This document shows positions 19,240 to 27,714 of a stretch of DNA of 64,000 bases, one piece after another; within the stretch, counting starts at the first letter, position 1; the number at the start of each line of letters is the position of its first letter. A program made the position numbers and the translations under genes. Source of the stretch: Xenorhabdus vietnamensis (lineage in GTDB: Bacteria; Pseudomonadota; Gammaproteobacteria; Enterobacterales; Enterobacteriaceae); the NCBI RefSeq assembly GCF_002127535.1, contig NZ_MUBJ01000017.1, positions 30,817 through 94,816 on the forward strand, read 5' to 3'. Below the pieces are notes generated by a model. That model was not told where the DNA came from, ran no database searches, and saw only the letters and a program-made list of their open reading frames with translations.

Positions 19240-20839
19240 CGTTGGACGTGTCCGTAAAGGGTTTTTTTTTGTCGCCATTGGATTTGCGTTGATGATAGGA
19301 ACACCTGCAATAGTGGGTGCCCCTGTTGATGATGTTGCTGTGATTCAAGGTAATATAAAACAAAGCGGTACAGAGCAAATCAGTACAGAGCAAACCAGTT
19401 CGGAACAGGCCAATCAGAAAACACAGGCGAAACTGGAAAAAATAGTCAATGAATTACACCGGCGTTGGGATATTGAACAGGTCCCTACTGCCGGACTGAG
19501 CATTGTTGTTGACGACCAAGTCATTTCTTTGCGCTTGGGCAAAGCAGAGAAGGGATTGTTTGAACTGGCTTCTACAACCAAAGCTTTTACTGGTTTATTA
19601 ATTGCATTGCTTGAGCAGGAAGGGGTGCTCAACCTATACGATGAAATTACGAATTGGCTTCCGGAATTGGCGGAATATCCTCAAATGGGTTACCCCTCCG
19701 TTCAGATTCAAGATTTGCTGTTCCATAACAGTGGTATTGCAGAAAGTACCATTGATCTTCTGCGGCCTAATATGAAGCCCGATGCTTTATCACAATTGCC
19801 GGCATTGCTGAAAAATGTTCCTTTGGCTTATTCCGTTGGTACTCGGGAAGAGTACGCCACATTGAATTACAGTTTGCTGGGTTTAATTGCTGAACGGGCG
19901 ACCGGTAAACCCTTTCCGGTGTTATTGAGGGAAAAGGTTTTTCTCCCTTTAGGCATGATGAGCACAAAGGTGGAGGAGAGTATTCCGGCGAAAAATACCG
20001 AAGAGTTACCTATTCCGGGATATAAAATTAGTTTCACTACCGCACAGCCCTATGATGCGCCGCGTTATCTGCAAAATACGCCTGCCGGTTATATACTCAG
20101 CACCCCACAGGATATGGCAATTTGGTTGCAATTTTTATTGCACAGATTGCCGTCGAATGAGGTGTTATTAAATGAATCGATATTGAACGAATCGATATTA
20201 AAAAAAGACAATAATCACTCGTTTTCTGCACTGTATGCAGCGCGGGAACAGGCAAAACATCCTTATGCAGGGGATGGCAACGAAGGGTACGCTTATGGCT
20301 GGGATGTTGTCACCGATCAAACCACGTATTGGAGCCATCCGGGACAAAATCCCAATGCCGCTGCTTATGTCGCTTTCGATCCACAGGAAGGCGTCGGGAT
20401 TGCCTTGCTGGGGAATAGCAATAGCCCCCAAGTTATCGAATTGGGTCAGGCAATATTCGAATATTTGCGCGGTGCTTCTCCACAAATCCTGCCGGAACAC
20501 TTCTCCGTCGATATAAATGATCGAATTTCTACAGCAGTCGCAGCCATTTTCTGGTTGGGGGGCGCATTGTTTCTACTGGCAACCATCTATAAACGAGGAA
20601 AAAAGAATATCGGCAAATTCTTCTTCATTGCGTTCATTGCTCTGAACACACTGCTGATATCTGGACTTGCAATTGCACCTTCATTGCTATTGGGATGGAG
20701 TTGGTCAAATTTGCTGGTTTGGGGGCCTTTAAGCCTGCCTGTCGCGGCAGTGGGGCTGATTTTCCTTGCCAATATTATCAACTTGTTCTTTTTCAATCTG
20801 TTCTTTTTCTACTCAGTGAAACCCAGTGGCAAATATTGA
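19232..20839 (+). CDS. Periplasmic membrane-anchored S12 peptidase, prodrug-cap remover (ClbP/XcnG/ZmaM-like)
   Basis: 535 residues, beta-lactamase/S12 fold. An N-terminal signal peptide (RVRK then a hydrophobic stretch, likely cut near residue 30) is followed by a low-complexity spacer built from five-residue repeats, then the catalytic domain. SxxK is Ser114-Thr-Thr-Lys117; Tyr208 in YAT fits the usual YxN tyrosine; His369-Pro-Gly371 fits the third box. Three or more hydrophobic helices fill the last ~105 residues (about 430-450, 458-485, 489-530). Signal peptide plus S12 domain plus C-terminal TM bundle is the ClbP architecture; ClbP, XcnG and ZmaM cleave an N-acyl-D-Asn cap during export. 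The Asn-specific C-A-T-E module at 2842 supplies the matching cap. It overlaps the PKS gene by 8 bases and has AGGAGAG upstream. Confidence 0.9.
   Translation: MINVGRVRKGFFFVAIGFALMIGTPAIVGAPVDDVAVIQGNIKQSGTEQISTEQTSSEQANQKTQAKLEKIVNELHRRWDIEQVPTAGLSIVVDDQVISLRLGKAEKGLFELASTTKAFTGLLIALLEQEGVLNLYDEITNWLPELAEYPQMGYPSVQIQDLLFHNSGIAESTIDLLRPNMKPDALSQLPALLKNVPLAYSVGTREEYATLNYSLLGLIAERATGKPFPVLLREKVFLPLGMMSTKVEESIPAKNTEELPIPGYKISFTTAQPYDAPRYLQNTPAGYILSTPQDMAIWLQFLLHRLPSNEVLLNESILNESILKKDNNHSFSALYAAREQAKHPYAGDGNEGYAYGWDVVTDQTTYWSHPGQNPNAAAYVAFDPQEGVGIALLGNSNSPQVIELGQAIFEYLRGASPQILPEHFSVDINDRISTAVAAIFWLGGALFLLATIYKRGKKNIGKFFFIAFIALNTLLISGLAIAPSLLLGWSWSNLLVWGPLSLPVAAVGLIFLANIINLFFFNLFFFYSVKPSGKY
19364..19408 (+). 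repeat. Tandem array, 3 x 15 bp, just after the signal peptide of the S12 peptidase
   Basis: Unit AGCGGTACAGAGCAA and variants, encoding SGTEQ, ISTEQ, TSSEQ. It builds a polar spacer between signal peptide and catalytic domain. Confidence 0.93.
20168..20197 (+). repeat. Tandem duplication, 2 x 15 bp, in the S12 peptidase
   Basis: Units TTAAATGAATCGATA and TTGAACGAATCGATA, encoding LNESI twice, with a third unit begun. It lies between the Tyr and His catalytic boxes. Confidence 0.9.
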
Positions 20840-20856
20840 GTTAAAGGAAGCGAGTT

Positions 20857-23800
20857 ATGTGTAATAAGTCGTTGTTATCTGAGTGCCATAAATATGTTGT
20901 ACATGAGCTGTTTGAGCAGCAAGTAACGAAAACGCCGGATGCCATAGCCATTCGGTTTGGCGAACTGGCGCTATCTTACGACGAGCTAAATCGTCGGGCG
21001 AACAGGTTGGCACATTATCTCCGCCGCCATTATTTAGATCACCATTCATTAGATCATCAATCAGAGCATCATGTAAGCCACATTGCAGGCGATGAAATTT
21101 CTGCGGTAGGTATTTATTTGGATCGCGGCATAGAGATGATTATTGCTGTTCTTGGGGTCTTAAAAGCGGGAGCCGCCTATGTGCCCGTGGATCTTAATTA
21201 TCCCGCTGAACGCCAGTCCTATATTTTGCATGATTCCAATGTGTCAGTCGTCATTACCTGCGGTGCTCTTATTCACTCGCTTCCCGGTACGCTTGAATGT
21301 ATCGATTTGGAACAACTCGATTTGACCTGCCGTGATACCAGTGATTTTTATAAAAACGATTGTGCAGAAGAAAATAAGACTGATGAAAATTTAACGGCGA
21401 CCTGCACTTCTGACAGCCTGGCTTACCTTATTTATACCTCAGGCTCGACCGGCAAACCCAAAGGCGTTTGTATGCCGCACAAGGCATTGGTAAATCTGCT
21501 GGTTTGGCAGATCAGAAAGCAAGGTGAAATATCCGGCGGTGTTATTGGCTGTGATTATGCCAGCAGAAAAACATTGCAGTTTTCTCCATTGAGTTTTGAT
21601 GTTTCATTTCAGGAAATATTTTCCACTTTGTCCAGTGGGGGAGAGTTGGTACTGATCCCTAACCAGTTAAGATTAGATCCACTGGCATTGTTGTCATTTC
21701 TGTCTGAACAACGAATTGAGCGGATATTTCTGCCTTATGTTGCACTAAACAGTCTGGCATCGGTTGCCGTGGCCGAAGATCATTACCCTGAAAATCTGAT
21801 TGATGTCGTGACGGCAGGTGAACAACTGGTTATTACCACTGCTATCAGGCAATTTTTCAAAACCTTGCCCCATTGCCGCCTGCACAACCATTATGGCCCA
21901 TCGGAAACGCATGTCGTGACTGCCTATACCCTAGAGGGAAAAGCGGATGACTGGCCATCACTGCCTGCTGTCGGGCAACCAATCGACAATATCAAAATCC
22001 ATTTACTAGATGATGAGAACCGCATTGTTGTTGATGATTCGCCGGGGGAGTTGTGTGTAGAAGGTATCCAACTGGCGTGCGGTTATCACAAGCGCCCAGA
22101 GGAAACTGCTGCTAAGTTTGTCGATATTATTGGTGATGAACAAACCTCCATGCACGTATACCGGACAGGTGATTTGGCGCAATGGAGACCAGATGGTTTG
22201 CTGGAAGTGCTGGGGCGGATCGATTTTCAAATCAAAATACGCGGGCATCGGGTTGAATTGGGGGAAATTGAAGCGTTATTGATGACGCATTCCGCTGTAC
22301 GGGATGCGGTTGTCGTCGCGCAAGGAGAACGTGCGGAAGAAAGACGTTTGGTCGGTTTTGTTATTGCTTCTGAACGGGCTTTGCAGCGCCAGACTCAAAA
22401 TGGCGTGAAAGAGAATATTCAGCAATTTATCAGAGATGCGTTACCAGATTACATGTGCCCTGCGGCTATTGTCATCGTTGAACGCTTTCCTTTATCTGCC
22501 AGCGGTAAAATAGATCGCAAAGCGTTTCCTCTTATTGCTGCCGATGAATTGATCCAACAGGAAGTGGAGCCGCCGAAAAATGCAGTGGAGCAAATGCTGG
22601 TAGAAGTGTGGTGTGAGTTGCTTGATATGAAAAAGATCGGGCGAAATTCACATTTCTTGCAGCTGGGTGGTCACTCGTTGCTGACGATGAAAATGATGCT
22701 GGAATTGCGTCGCCGTGGATTTATGGTAGATGCCCATACCTTGTACCAGTATCCGGTTCTGTCGGAATTGGCGGAACAATTGCAGGCGAATGCCCGGCAT
22801 GGGAATTTGTCTGCAACGGCAACATCCAAGACAGAAAATACCGTTCCGTGGGTGCCGTTGAGCCAAGCGGAAATTGAGGTGTTATCCGCTGCTATTCCCG
22901 GTGGCATGGACAATGTCAAAGATATTTATCCTCTGGGACCCTTGCAGCAAGGCATGGTTTACCATTCTCTCACTAATGTGGCGGGTGATCCCTATGTGCT
23001 CTGGCAAATAACCCGTTTTAGTAATGCGGAATTACTGCAAGCTTATCTTGATGCCTTGCGCTGCACTATCGCCCGTCATGATGCATTTCGCGTCAGTATC
23101 CATTATGAAGGCCTTTCCCAGCCTGTGCAGGTGGTTTGGCGGCAAGCTGAATTGATGGTGGAGGATGTAGGGGAAAAGCTGAATTTAACGTCAGATTGCG
23201 AAGATCTACAGGCCGCATTGAAACAGTATTGTAACCCCGCAATGCAACATTTTGATTTGACCAAAGCGCCTTTGCAGCGCTGTCTTTATTTTTATGATGC
23301 TAAACAGGGCGAATGGGTATTGTTGCACTTGCTTCATCATATGACGGTGGATCACACGACAATCGAAAAGATGCAGCAGGAGATAGAAGCACAGTTAACG
23401 TCACTGCCGCTTGCTGAGGTTTCTCCATTATCATTCAGGCAGACAATGGTCGATCTCTTCAACGCAACCCGTGTTGATGGACAAAAAACTTTCTTCGACG
23501 ATTTATTGCGGGATTATGAACCCGCGCCAGCCCCTTTTGGCATTGATAAATATTCAGGGGGCGATGCGACGGTTGGGGACGTGATTGTGGAAGCGTGGCG
23601 ACCGTTGCCGGCGCAGTTGGGAAACCAAATACGCCAGCAGGCTAAAACTCATGGTGTCAGTGTTGCTGCGATTTTTCATCTGGCATGGGCGAAGGTGATC
23701 GCTTGCCTGACCGGACAAGATGATGTTGTTTTCGGGACTGTTTTACTGGGTCGATTGTTCGCTGGTGAGGCTTCCGTCGATGCAATGGGGCAGTTTATCA

Positions 23801-26800
23801 ATACACTGCCAATCCGCATGCGTCTAAATAACCAGCCTGTTCTTGAATGCCTTTGGGGCACGCAGGATACCTTGATGCAGTTGGTCAAGTATGAACAAGC
23901 CTCGTTGGCTCAGGCGCAGAAATCAGTACAAGCAGCGGGAGCGACCCCACTGTTTACTTCATTGTTGAATTATCGCCATAGCGAAGTGCGCAACATTCCT
24001 TCAGCAGAGCCATTTCAGGCACTTAATCCGTCCTCCGTGGAAGGTATTCGCTATTCCGGCATTATGGAACGGACGAATTATCCCATTTCTGTCAACGTTG
24101 ATGCTTTTACCCAAGACGAGTGTATTCGAGATGAGTGTGTTCGAGATAATTGTATTCAAGATGACCACACCCAAGATTTTGTTATTAATGCGCAGGTTGA
24201 GCAGGCGCTTGACCCTGAACTGATCTGTGATTACCTGCAAACAGCATTGCTGGAAATTGTTTCAGCGTTGGCAATGACTCCTGAGCGGAAAATCGGCCGC
24301 ATTAATACCCTGCCTGCACAGGTAAAAGATCAACTGATACATGAATGGAATCAGACTGAATCGGATTTTCCGCACCACTCTTGTCTCCATACTTTGATTG
24401 AAGCGCAGGTTCAGCGAACGCCAGATGCTATCGCTGTGGAATTTGCCGATCAGACATTGAGTTATGCGCAACTGAACCAAAAAGCCAACCAACTGGCTCG
24501 TTATCTGCGGACTGAGCTTAACGTTGGCCCGGATGCACTGGTGGCTGTTTGCGTGGAGCGCAGTATTGAAATGGTCGTGGCATTGCTGGCGATATTGAAA
24601 GCAGGGGCAGCGTATGTTCCGCTCGATCCCGGTTATCCCAGAGAAAGACTCGATTATATGTTACATGATGCCGCTCCCTGTGCATTGTTGTCTCATGGTG
24701 ATATTTCGGCGGAAATATGCGCGTTGCTGACTGACTATGCAGCAAATACGGATGCCAGAATCATAGACTTGAATGAAGATGAGGCTAAGTGGTCAACCCA
24801 AAGCGGTGATGATTTATCCTCGGCGGATATTGGCCTGACGCCATCTCATCTGGCATATGTCATTTATACTTCTGGATCTACCGGACGGCCGAAAGGCGTT
24901 ATGAATGAACACCGTGGCGTAGTCAATCGCTTGGTGTGGATGCAGAAGGCTTATCAATTAAATGCAGACGATGCGGTTCTGCAAAAAACGCCTTTCAGTT
25001 TTGATGTTTCTGTTTGGGAGTTTTTTTGGCCGTTGATGTATGGCGCGCGTCTGGTGGTGGCGAAACCAGAGGGACATAAAGATCCCCTCTATTTAAGTAC
25101 CCTGATTTGTCAGCGTAAAATAACAACCCTTCACTTTGTTCCATCAATGTTGTCGATTTTTTTGGAACATGCATCTTCAGAAGTGGGGGTTTGCATCAGG
25201 CGGGTATTTTGTAGTGGTGAAGCATTGCCGGCACGCAGTGTATTGCGGTTTCATGAACGATTTGCTGACGCTGAATTACATAACCTGTATGGACCAACCG
25301 AAGCCGCCATTGACGTGACTGCATGGGATTGCAGCCCGAGGAAAGCAGGGGATTTGACCGAAAAAAGCGTTATCCCCATCGGCAAGCCAATTGACAATAT
25401 TCAGCTCTATATTCTTGATGCTTATGGTCATCCAACTTCCGCTGGTGTCGTCGGGGAGCTGTATATTTCTGGCATCGGTGTGGCACGTGGGTATCTGAAT
25501 CAACCTGAATTGACCGCAGAAAAATTTATCAAAGATCCCTTTAGTCCAGATTCAGGGCATAAATATTCAAGTTATAGAAATTCAAGTCATAAAAATTCAA
25601 GTCAAAGAATGTATCGTACCGGCGATTTAGCCCGCTATTTGCCTAATGGCGATATTGAATATTTGGGACGAAATGATTTTCAGGTCAAGTTACGAGGTCT
25701 GCGCATTGAATTAGGGGAAATTGAAACAGCGCTGCTGTCACATGACAGCGTAAAAGAATGTGTTGTGCTGGTTAGGGAAGATACGCCCGGCGATGCCCGT
25801 CTGATAGCTTATGTCACCAGTGCCGATTCTTTATTAACAGACAATCATCCAGCCGTGTTGAATCAGGCTTTGAAAGTACATCTACAGGCTTGTCTGCCGG
25901 CGTTTATGATGCCGTCACATATCCTCTGGTTAGAGGCATTTCCGTTGACTGCAAACGGTAAGTTAGATCGCAAGGCATTGCCATCTCCCTCTGATGCATC
26001 TGTGATGCAGACAGAAACTATTGAGCCTCCCCGTACCGGAACGGAAATGAAATTGGCTCAGCTATGGTCTGAGTTATTAAACATAGGTTCTTTGGGTACA
26101 GGTTCTCTAGGCATAGCTTCTTTAGGTATAGCTTCTCTGGGTCGCCAATCTCACTTTTTCGAAGCGGGCGGACATTCCTTATTGGCTGTCACGCTCATGA
26201 TGCGGATACAGCAAGAATTCGGGGTTTCGCTGCTTCTGAGTTCGATAGTCAGTCATCTGGATCTGGCTTCACAAGCTGCGCTTATTGATGCTGAGCTGAG
26301 CCGCGTTGAAACCGCAGGAGAAAATCTATCGTCTATACCGCCAGTAATACTGTCAACAACACAGCCAACTGAATCGGCACCGATGGGACTGATTCGGGCA
26401 TTGCCGACACAGAAGGCAGTTTATAAAGCCCTCAAACTGAATCCCCGAGATTTGAGCAACAATAGTTTTATTGCCCTATCGTTCGAAGCTGAACCTGACC
26501 TTAAGCTGCTGCGTAACCTGTTGCAATTGGTGTTCTCCCGTCATGTAGGATTAAGTGTGCAATTTATGCTGGTTGATGACGAGCTTTACCTACAGCCAGC
26601 CAAGCGTTTTGCGTTTCGATTGGAAAAGCGTCAAAGCCTCGGTTCTCTGGAAGAAGATTTACGTGACTTTATCCGTCCTTTTTCGCTGGAGGATGGTATG
26701 AACGTTCGTGGTCGATGGTTGGTTGCTGAACCAAATCCCATATTGTTGCTGGATTTTTCCCATGCCTGCATCGATGGTTCAGGCTTGATGCAAATACTCA

Positions 26801-27669
26801 ATGAATTGGCGGCTGAAAATAACACACATTATTCGGGCGTCAGTTTGGCGGCCTATTCCGCGCTGTTCTACAGTGGTGAGTTTGTAGCCCTGAGGCAACA
26901 GCATGCCGATTTTTGGCGAGCAAAATTACAGGATTGGCAGCCTCCTGCTTATACCGGCGGTGAGCAAACTGTCACCGGCTCTTGCTTGCTGGCGGTGAAT
27001 ACCGAACAAAAAGAGCAGATTGCAGCTCTGACTTCTCGCTTGAAGATCAGCCTGCCTGAATTCTTTATGACGGTATTCTTACGGTTTAAAGCCTATCTGG
27101 AATATTCCGGCAACTCACTTAATCCTCCGGATCTACTTACAGAACAGTTTATCTCTACGATATTTCATGGGCGTGACCGACTGGAGCAACAGACAGTAAT
27201 TGCTCCTTTGATGATGGTGCTTCCCGTTCGGGTGAAATTGCAGAGTGAGGTACATGATCCTGTACAAAATAATCTTGATGACTTTACCACTGTAAGCACG
27301 GTGGTGCGTGAAGCCTACCGACACTATCTGTTTGATGCTGAAGAGCTGTCGATGTTGTCTCCAACGCTGTCCAGACAAGCGCTATTGCCTACTACCTTTT
27401 TTGGTTACTTCCAAAAAGAGGGATTTGACGGCTGTATTTCCGGCATTCCTTGCCGTCAGTTGGAGACGCCTAATGTTTCAGGCGGGCAATTGCATTGGAA
27501 TCTGACATGTGAAATTGCCGAACACACAGCGGGTTTCGATATACATCTCGAAGCGCTCTCATTCAAGGTGGCAAATAATGTGAAAGCAAAAGGTGTGGAA
27601 ATAAAAGGCGTGGAAACCTGGGAAGCGTTGTTTTACTCAATTTTGCAAAACGCGCTGAATATTGGGTGA
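20857..27669 (+). CDS. NRPS A(Pro)-T-C-A(Ser)-T-C
   Basis: 2270 residues. The protein starts directly with an A domain, so it needs an upstream C in trans. A1 (about 15-560, A3 near 192) has pocket DVQFVAHVVK, matching proline codes such as DVQLIAHVVK. T1 Ser607 (LGGHS). C1 about 660-1110 with the dual-type header DIYPLGPLQQGM and HHMTVDH from 827. A2 (about 1180-1700) has pocket DVWHFSLIDK, a serine code. T2 Ser1774 (AGGHS), with a four-unit tandem repeat just before its core. The final domain (about 1840-2260) is condensation-like but its active-site motif reads SHACIDG (Ser1968-His1969) instead of HHxxxDG. The AT-less PKS at 34425 ends in a C domain and could feed this protein. AAGGAAG precedes the start. 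Confidence 0.88.
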   Translation: MCNKSLLSECHKYVVHELFEQQVTKTPDAIAIRFGELALSYDELNRRANRLAHYLRRHYLDHHSLDHQSEHHVSHIAGDEISAVGIYLDRGIEMIIAVLGVLKAGAAYVPVDLNYPAERQSYILHDSNVSVVITCGALIHSLPGTLECIDLEQLDLTCRDTSDFYKNDCAEENKTDENLTATCTSDSLAYLIYTSGSTGKPKGVCMPHKALVNLLVWQIRKQGEISGGVIGCDYASRKTLQFSPLSFDVSFQEIFSTLSSGGELVLIPNQLRLDPLALLSFLSEQRIERIFLPYVALNSLASVAVAEDHYPENLIDVVTAGEQLVITTAIRQFFKTLPHCRLHNHYGPSETHVVTAYTLEGKADDWPSLPAVGQPIDNIKIHLLDDENRIVVDDSPGELCVEGIQLACGYHKRPEETAAKFVDIIGDEQTSMHVYRTGDLAQWRPDGLLEVLGRIDFQIKIRGHRVELGEIEALLMTHSAVRDAVVVAQGERAEERRLVGFVIASERALQRQTQNGVKENIQQFIRDALPDYMCPAAIVIVERFPLSASGKIDRKAFPLIAADELIQQEVEPPKNAVEQMLVEVWCELLDMKKIGRNSHFLQLGGHSLLTMKMMLELRRRGFMVDAHTLYQYPVLSELAEQLQANARHGNLSATATSKTENTVPWVPLSQAEIEVLSAAIPGGMDNVKDIYPLGPLQQGMVYHSLTNVAGDPYVLWQITRFSNAELLQAYLDALRCTIARHDAFRVSIHYEGLSQPVQVVWRQAELMVEDVGEKLNLTSDCEDLQAALKQYCNPAMQHFDLTKAPLQRCLYFYDAKQGEWVLLHLLHHMTVDHTTIEKMQQEIEAQLTSLPLAEVSPLSFRQTMVDLFNATRVDGQKTFFDDLLRDYEPAPAPFGIDKYSGGDATVGDVIVEAWRPLPAQLGNQIRQQAKTHGVSVAAIFHLAWAKVIACLTGQDDVVFGTVLLGRLFAGEASVDAMGQFINTLPIRMRLNNQPVLECLWGTQDTLMQLVKYEQASLAQAQKSVQAAGATPLFTSLLNYRHSEVRNIPSAEPFQALNPSSVEGIRYSGIMERTNYPISVNVDAFTQDECIRDECVRDNCIQDDHTQDFVINAQVEQALDPELICDYLQTALLEIVSALAMTPERKIGRINTLPAQVKDQLIHEWNQTESDFPHHSCLHTLIEAQVQRTPDAIAVEFADQTLSYAQLNQKANQLARYLRTELNVGPDALVAVCVERSIEMVVALLAILKAGAAYVPLDPGYPRERLDYMLHDAAPCALLSHGDISAEICALLTDYAANTDARIIDLNEDEAKWSTQSGDDLSSADIGLTPSHLAYVIYTSGSTGRPKGVMNEHRGVVNRLVWMQKAYQLNADDAVLQKTPFSFDVSVWEFFWPLMYGARLVVAKPEGHKDPLYLSTLICQRKITTLHFVPSMLSIFLEHASSEVGVCIRRVFCSGEALPARSVLRFHERFADAELHNLYGPTEAAIDVTAWDCSPRKAGDLTEKSVIPIGKPIDNIQLYILDAYGHPTSAGVVGELYISGIGVARGYLNQPELTAEKFIKDPFSPDSGHKYSSYRNSSHKNSSQRMYRTGDLARYLPNGDIEYLGRNDFQVKLRGLRIELGEIETALLSHDSVKECVVLVREDTPGDARLIAYVTSADSLLTDNHPAVLNQALKVHLQACLPAFMMPSHILWLEAFPLTANGKLDRKALPSPSDASVMQTETIEPPRTGTEMKLAQLWSELLNIGSLGTGSLGIASLGIASLGRQSHFFEAGGHSLLAVTLMMRIQQEFGVSLLLSSIVSHLDLASQAALIDAELSRVETAGENLSSIPPVILSTTQPTESAPMGLIRALPTQKAVYKALKLNPRDLSNNSFIALSFEAEPDLKLLRNLLQLVFSRHVGLSVQFMLVDDELYLQPAKRFAFRLEKRQSLGSLEEDLRDFIRPFSLEDGMNVRGRWLVAEPNPILLLDFSHACIDGSGLMQILNELAAENNTHYSGVSLAAYSALFYSGEFVALRQQHADFWRAKLQDWQPPAYTGGEQTVTGSCLLAVNTEQKEQIAALTSRLKISLPEFFMTVFLRFKAYLEYSGNSLNPPDLLTEQFISTIFHGRDRLEQQTVIAPLMMVLPVRVKLQSEVHDPVQNNLDDFTTVSTVVREAYRHYLFDAEELSMLSPTLSRQALLPTTFFGYFQKEGFDGCISGIPCRQLETPNVSGGQLHWNLTCEIAEHTAGFDIHLEALSFKVANNVKAKGVEIKGVETWEALFYSILQNALNIG
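21028..21072 (+). repeat. Tandem array, 3 x 15 bp, near the N terminus of NRPS (Pro)
   Basis: Units such as CATTCATTAGATCAT, encoding HYLDH, HSLDH, QSEHH. Confidence 0.9.
24112..24171 (+). repeat. Tandem array, 4 x 15 bp, at end of first C domain of NRPS (Pro/Ser)
   Basis: Units such as CGAGATGAGTGTGTT, encoding QDECI, RDECV, RDNCI, QDDHT. Confidence 0.93.
25564..25608 (+). repeat. Tandem array, 3 x 15 bp, before the A7 motif of the Ser A domain
   Basis: Units such as AATTCAAGTCATAAA, encoding YSSYR, NSSHK, NSSQR. Confidence 0.93.
26083..26142 (+). repeat. Tandem array, 4 x 15 bp, inside the second T domain of NRPS (Pro/Ser)
   Basis: Units such as ATAGCTTCTTTAGGT, encoding IGSLG, TGSLG, IASLG, IASLG. 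It extends the loop between helix 1 and the FFEAGGHS core. Confidence 0.95.
27589..27618 (+). repeat. Tandem duplication, 2 x 15 bp, near the C terminus of NRPS (Pro/Ser)
   Basis: AAAGGTGTGGAAATA then AAAGGCGTGGAAACC, encoding KGVEI and KGVET. Confidence 0.88.
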
Positions 27670-27700
27670 AACGAAAAATTTAGGTGAAACGAAAAATAAA
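27665..27700. repeat. Tandem duplication, 2 x 18 bp, spanning stop codon and intergenic gap
   Basis: Unit GGTGAAACGAAAAATTTA, second copy ending AAA. The first copy contains the TGA stop of the NRPS at 20857; the second is wholly non-coding. Confidence 0.92.
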
Positions 27701-27714
27701 GTAGGAAGTCACAC

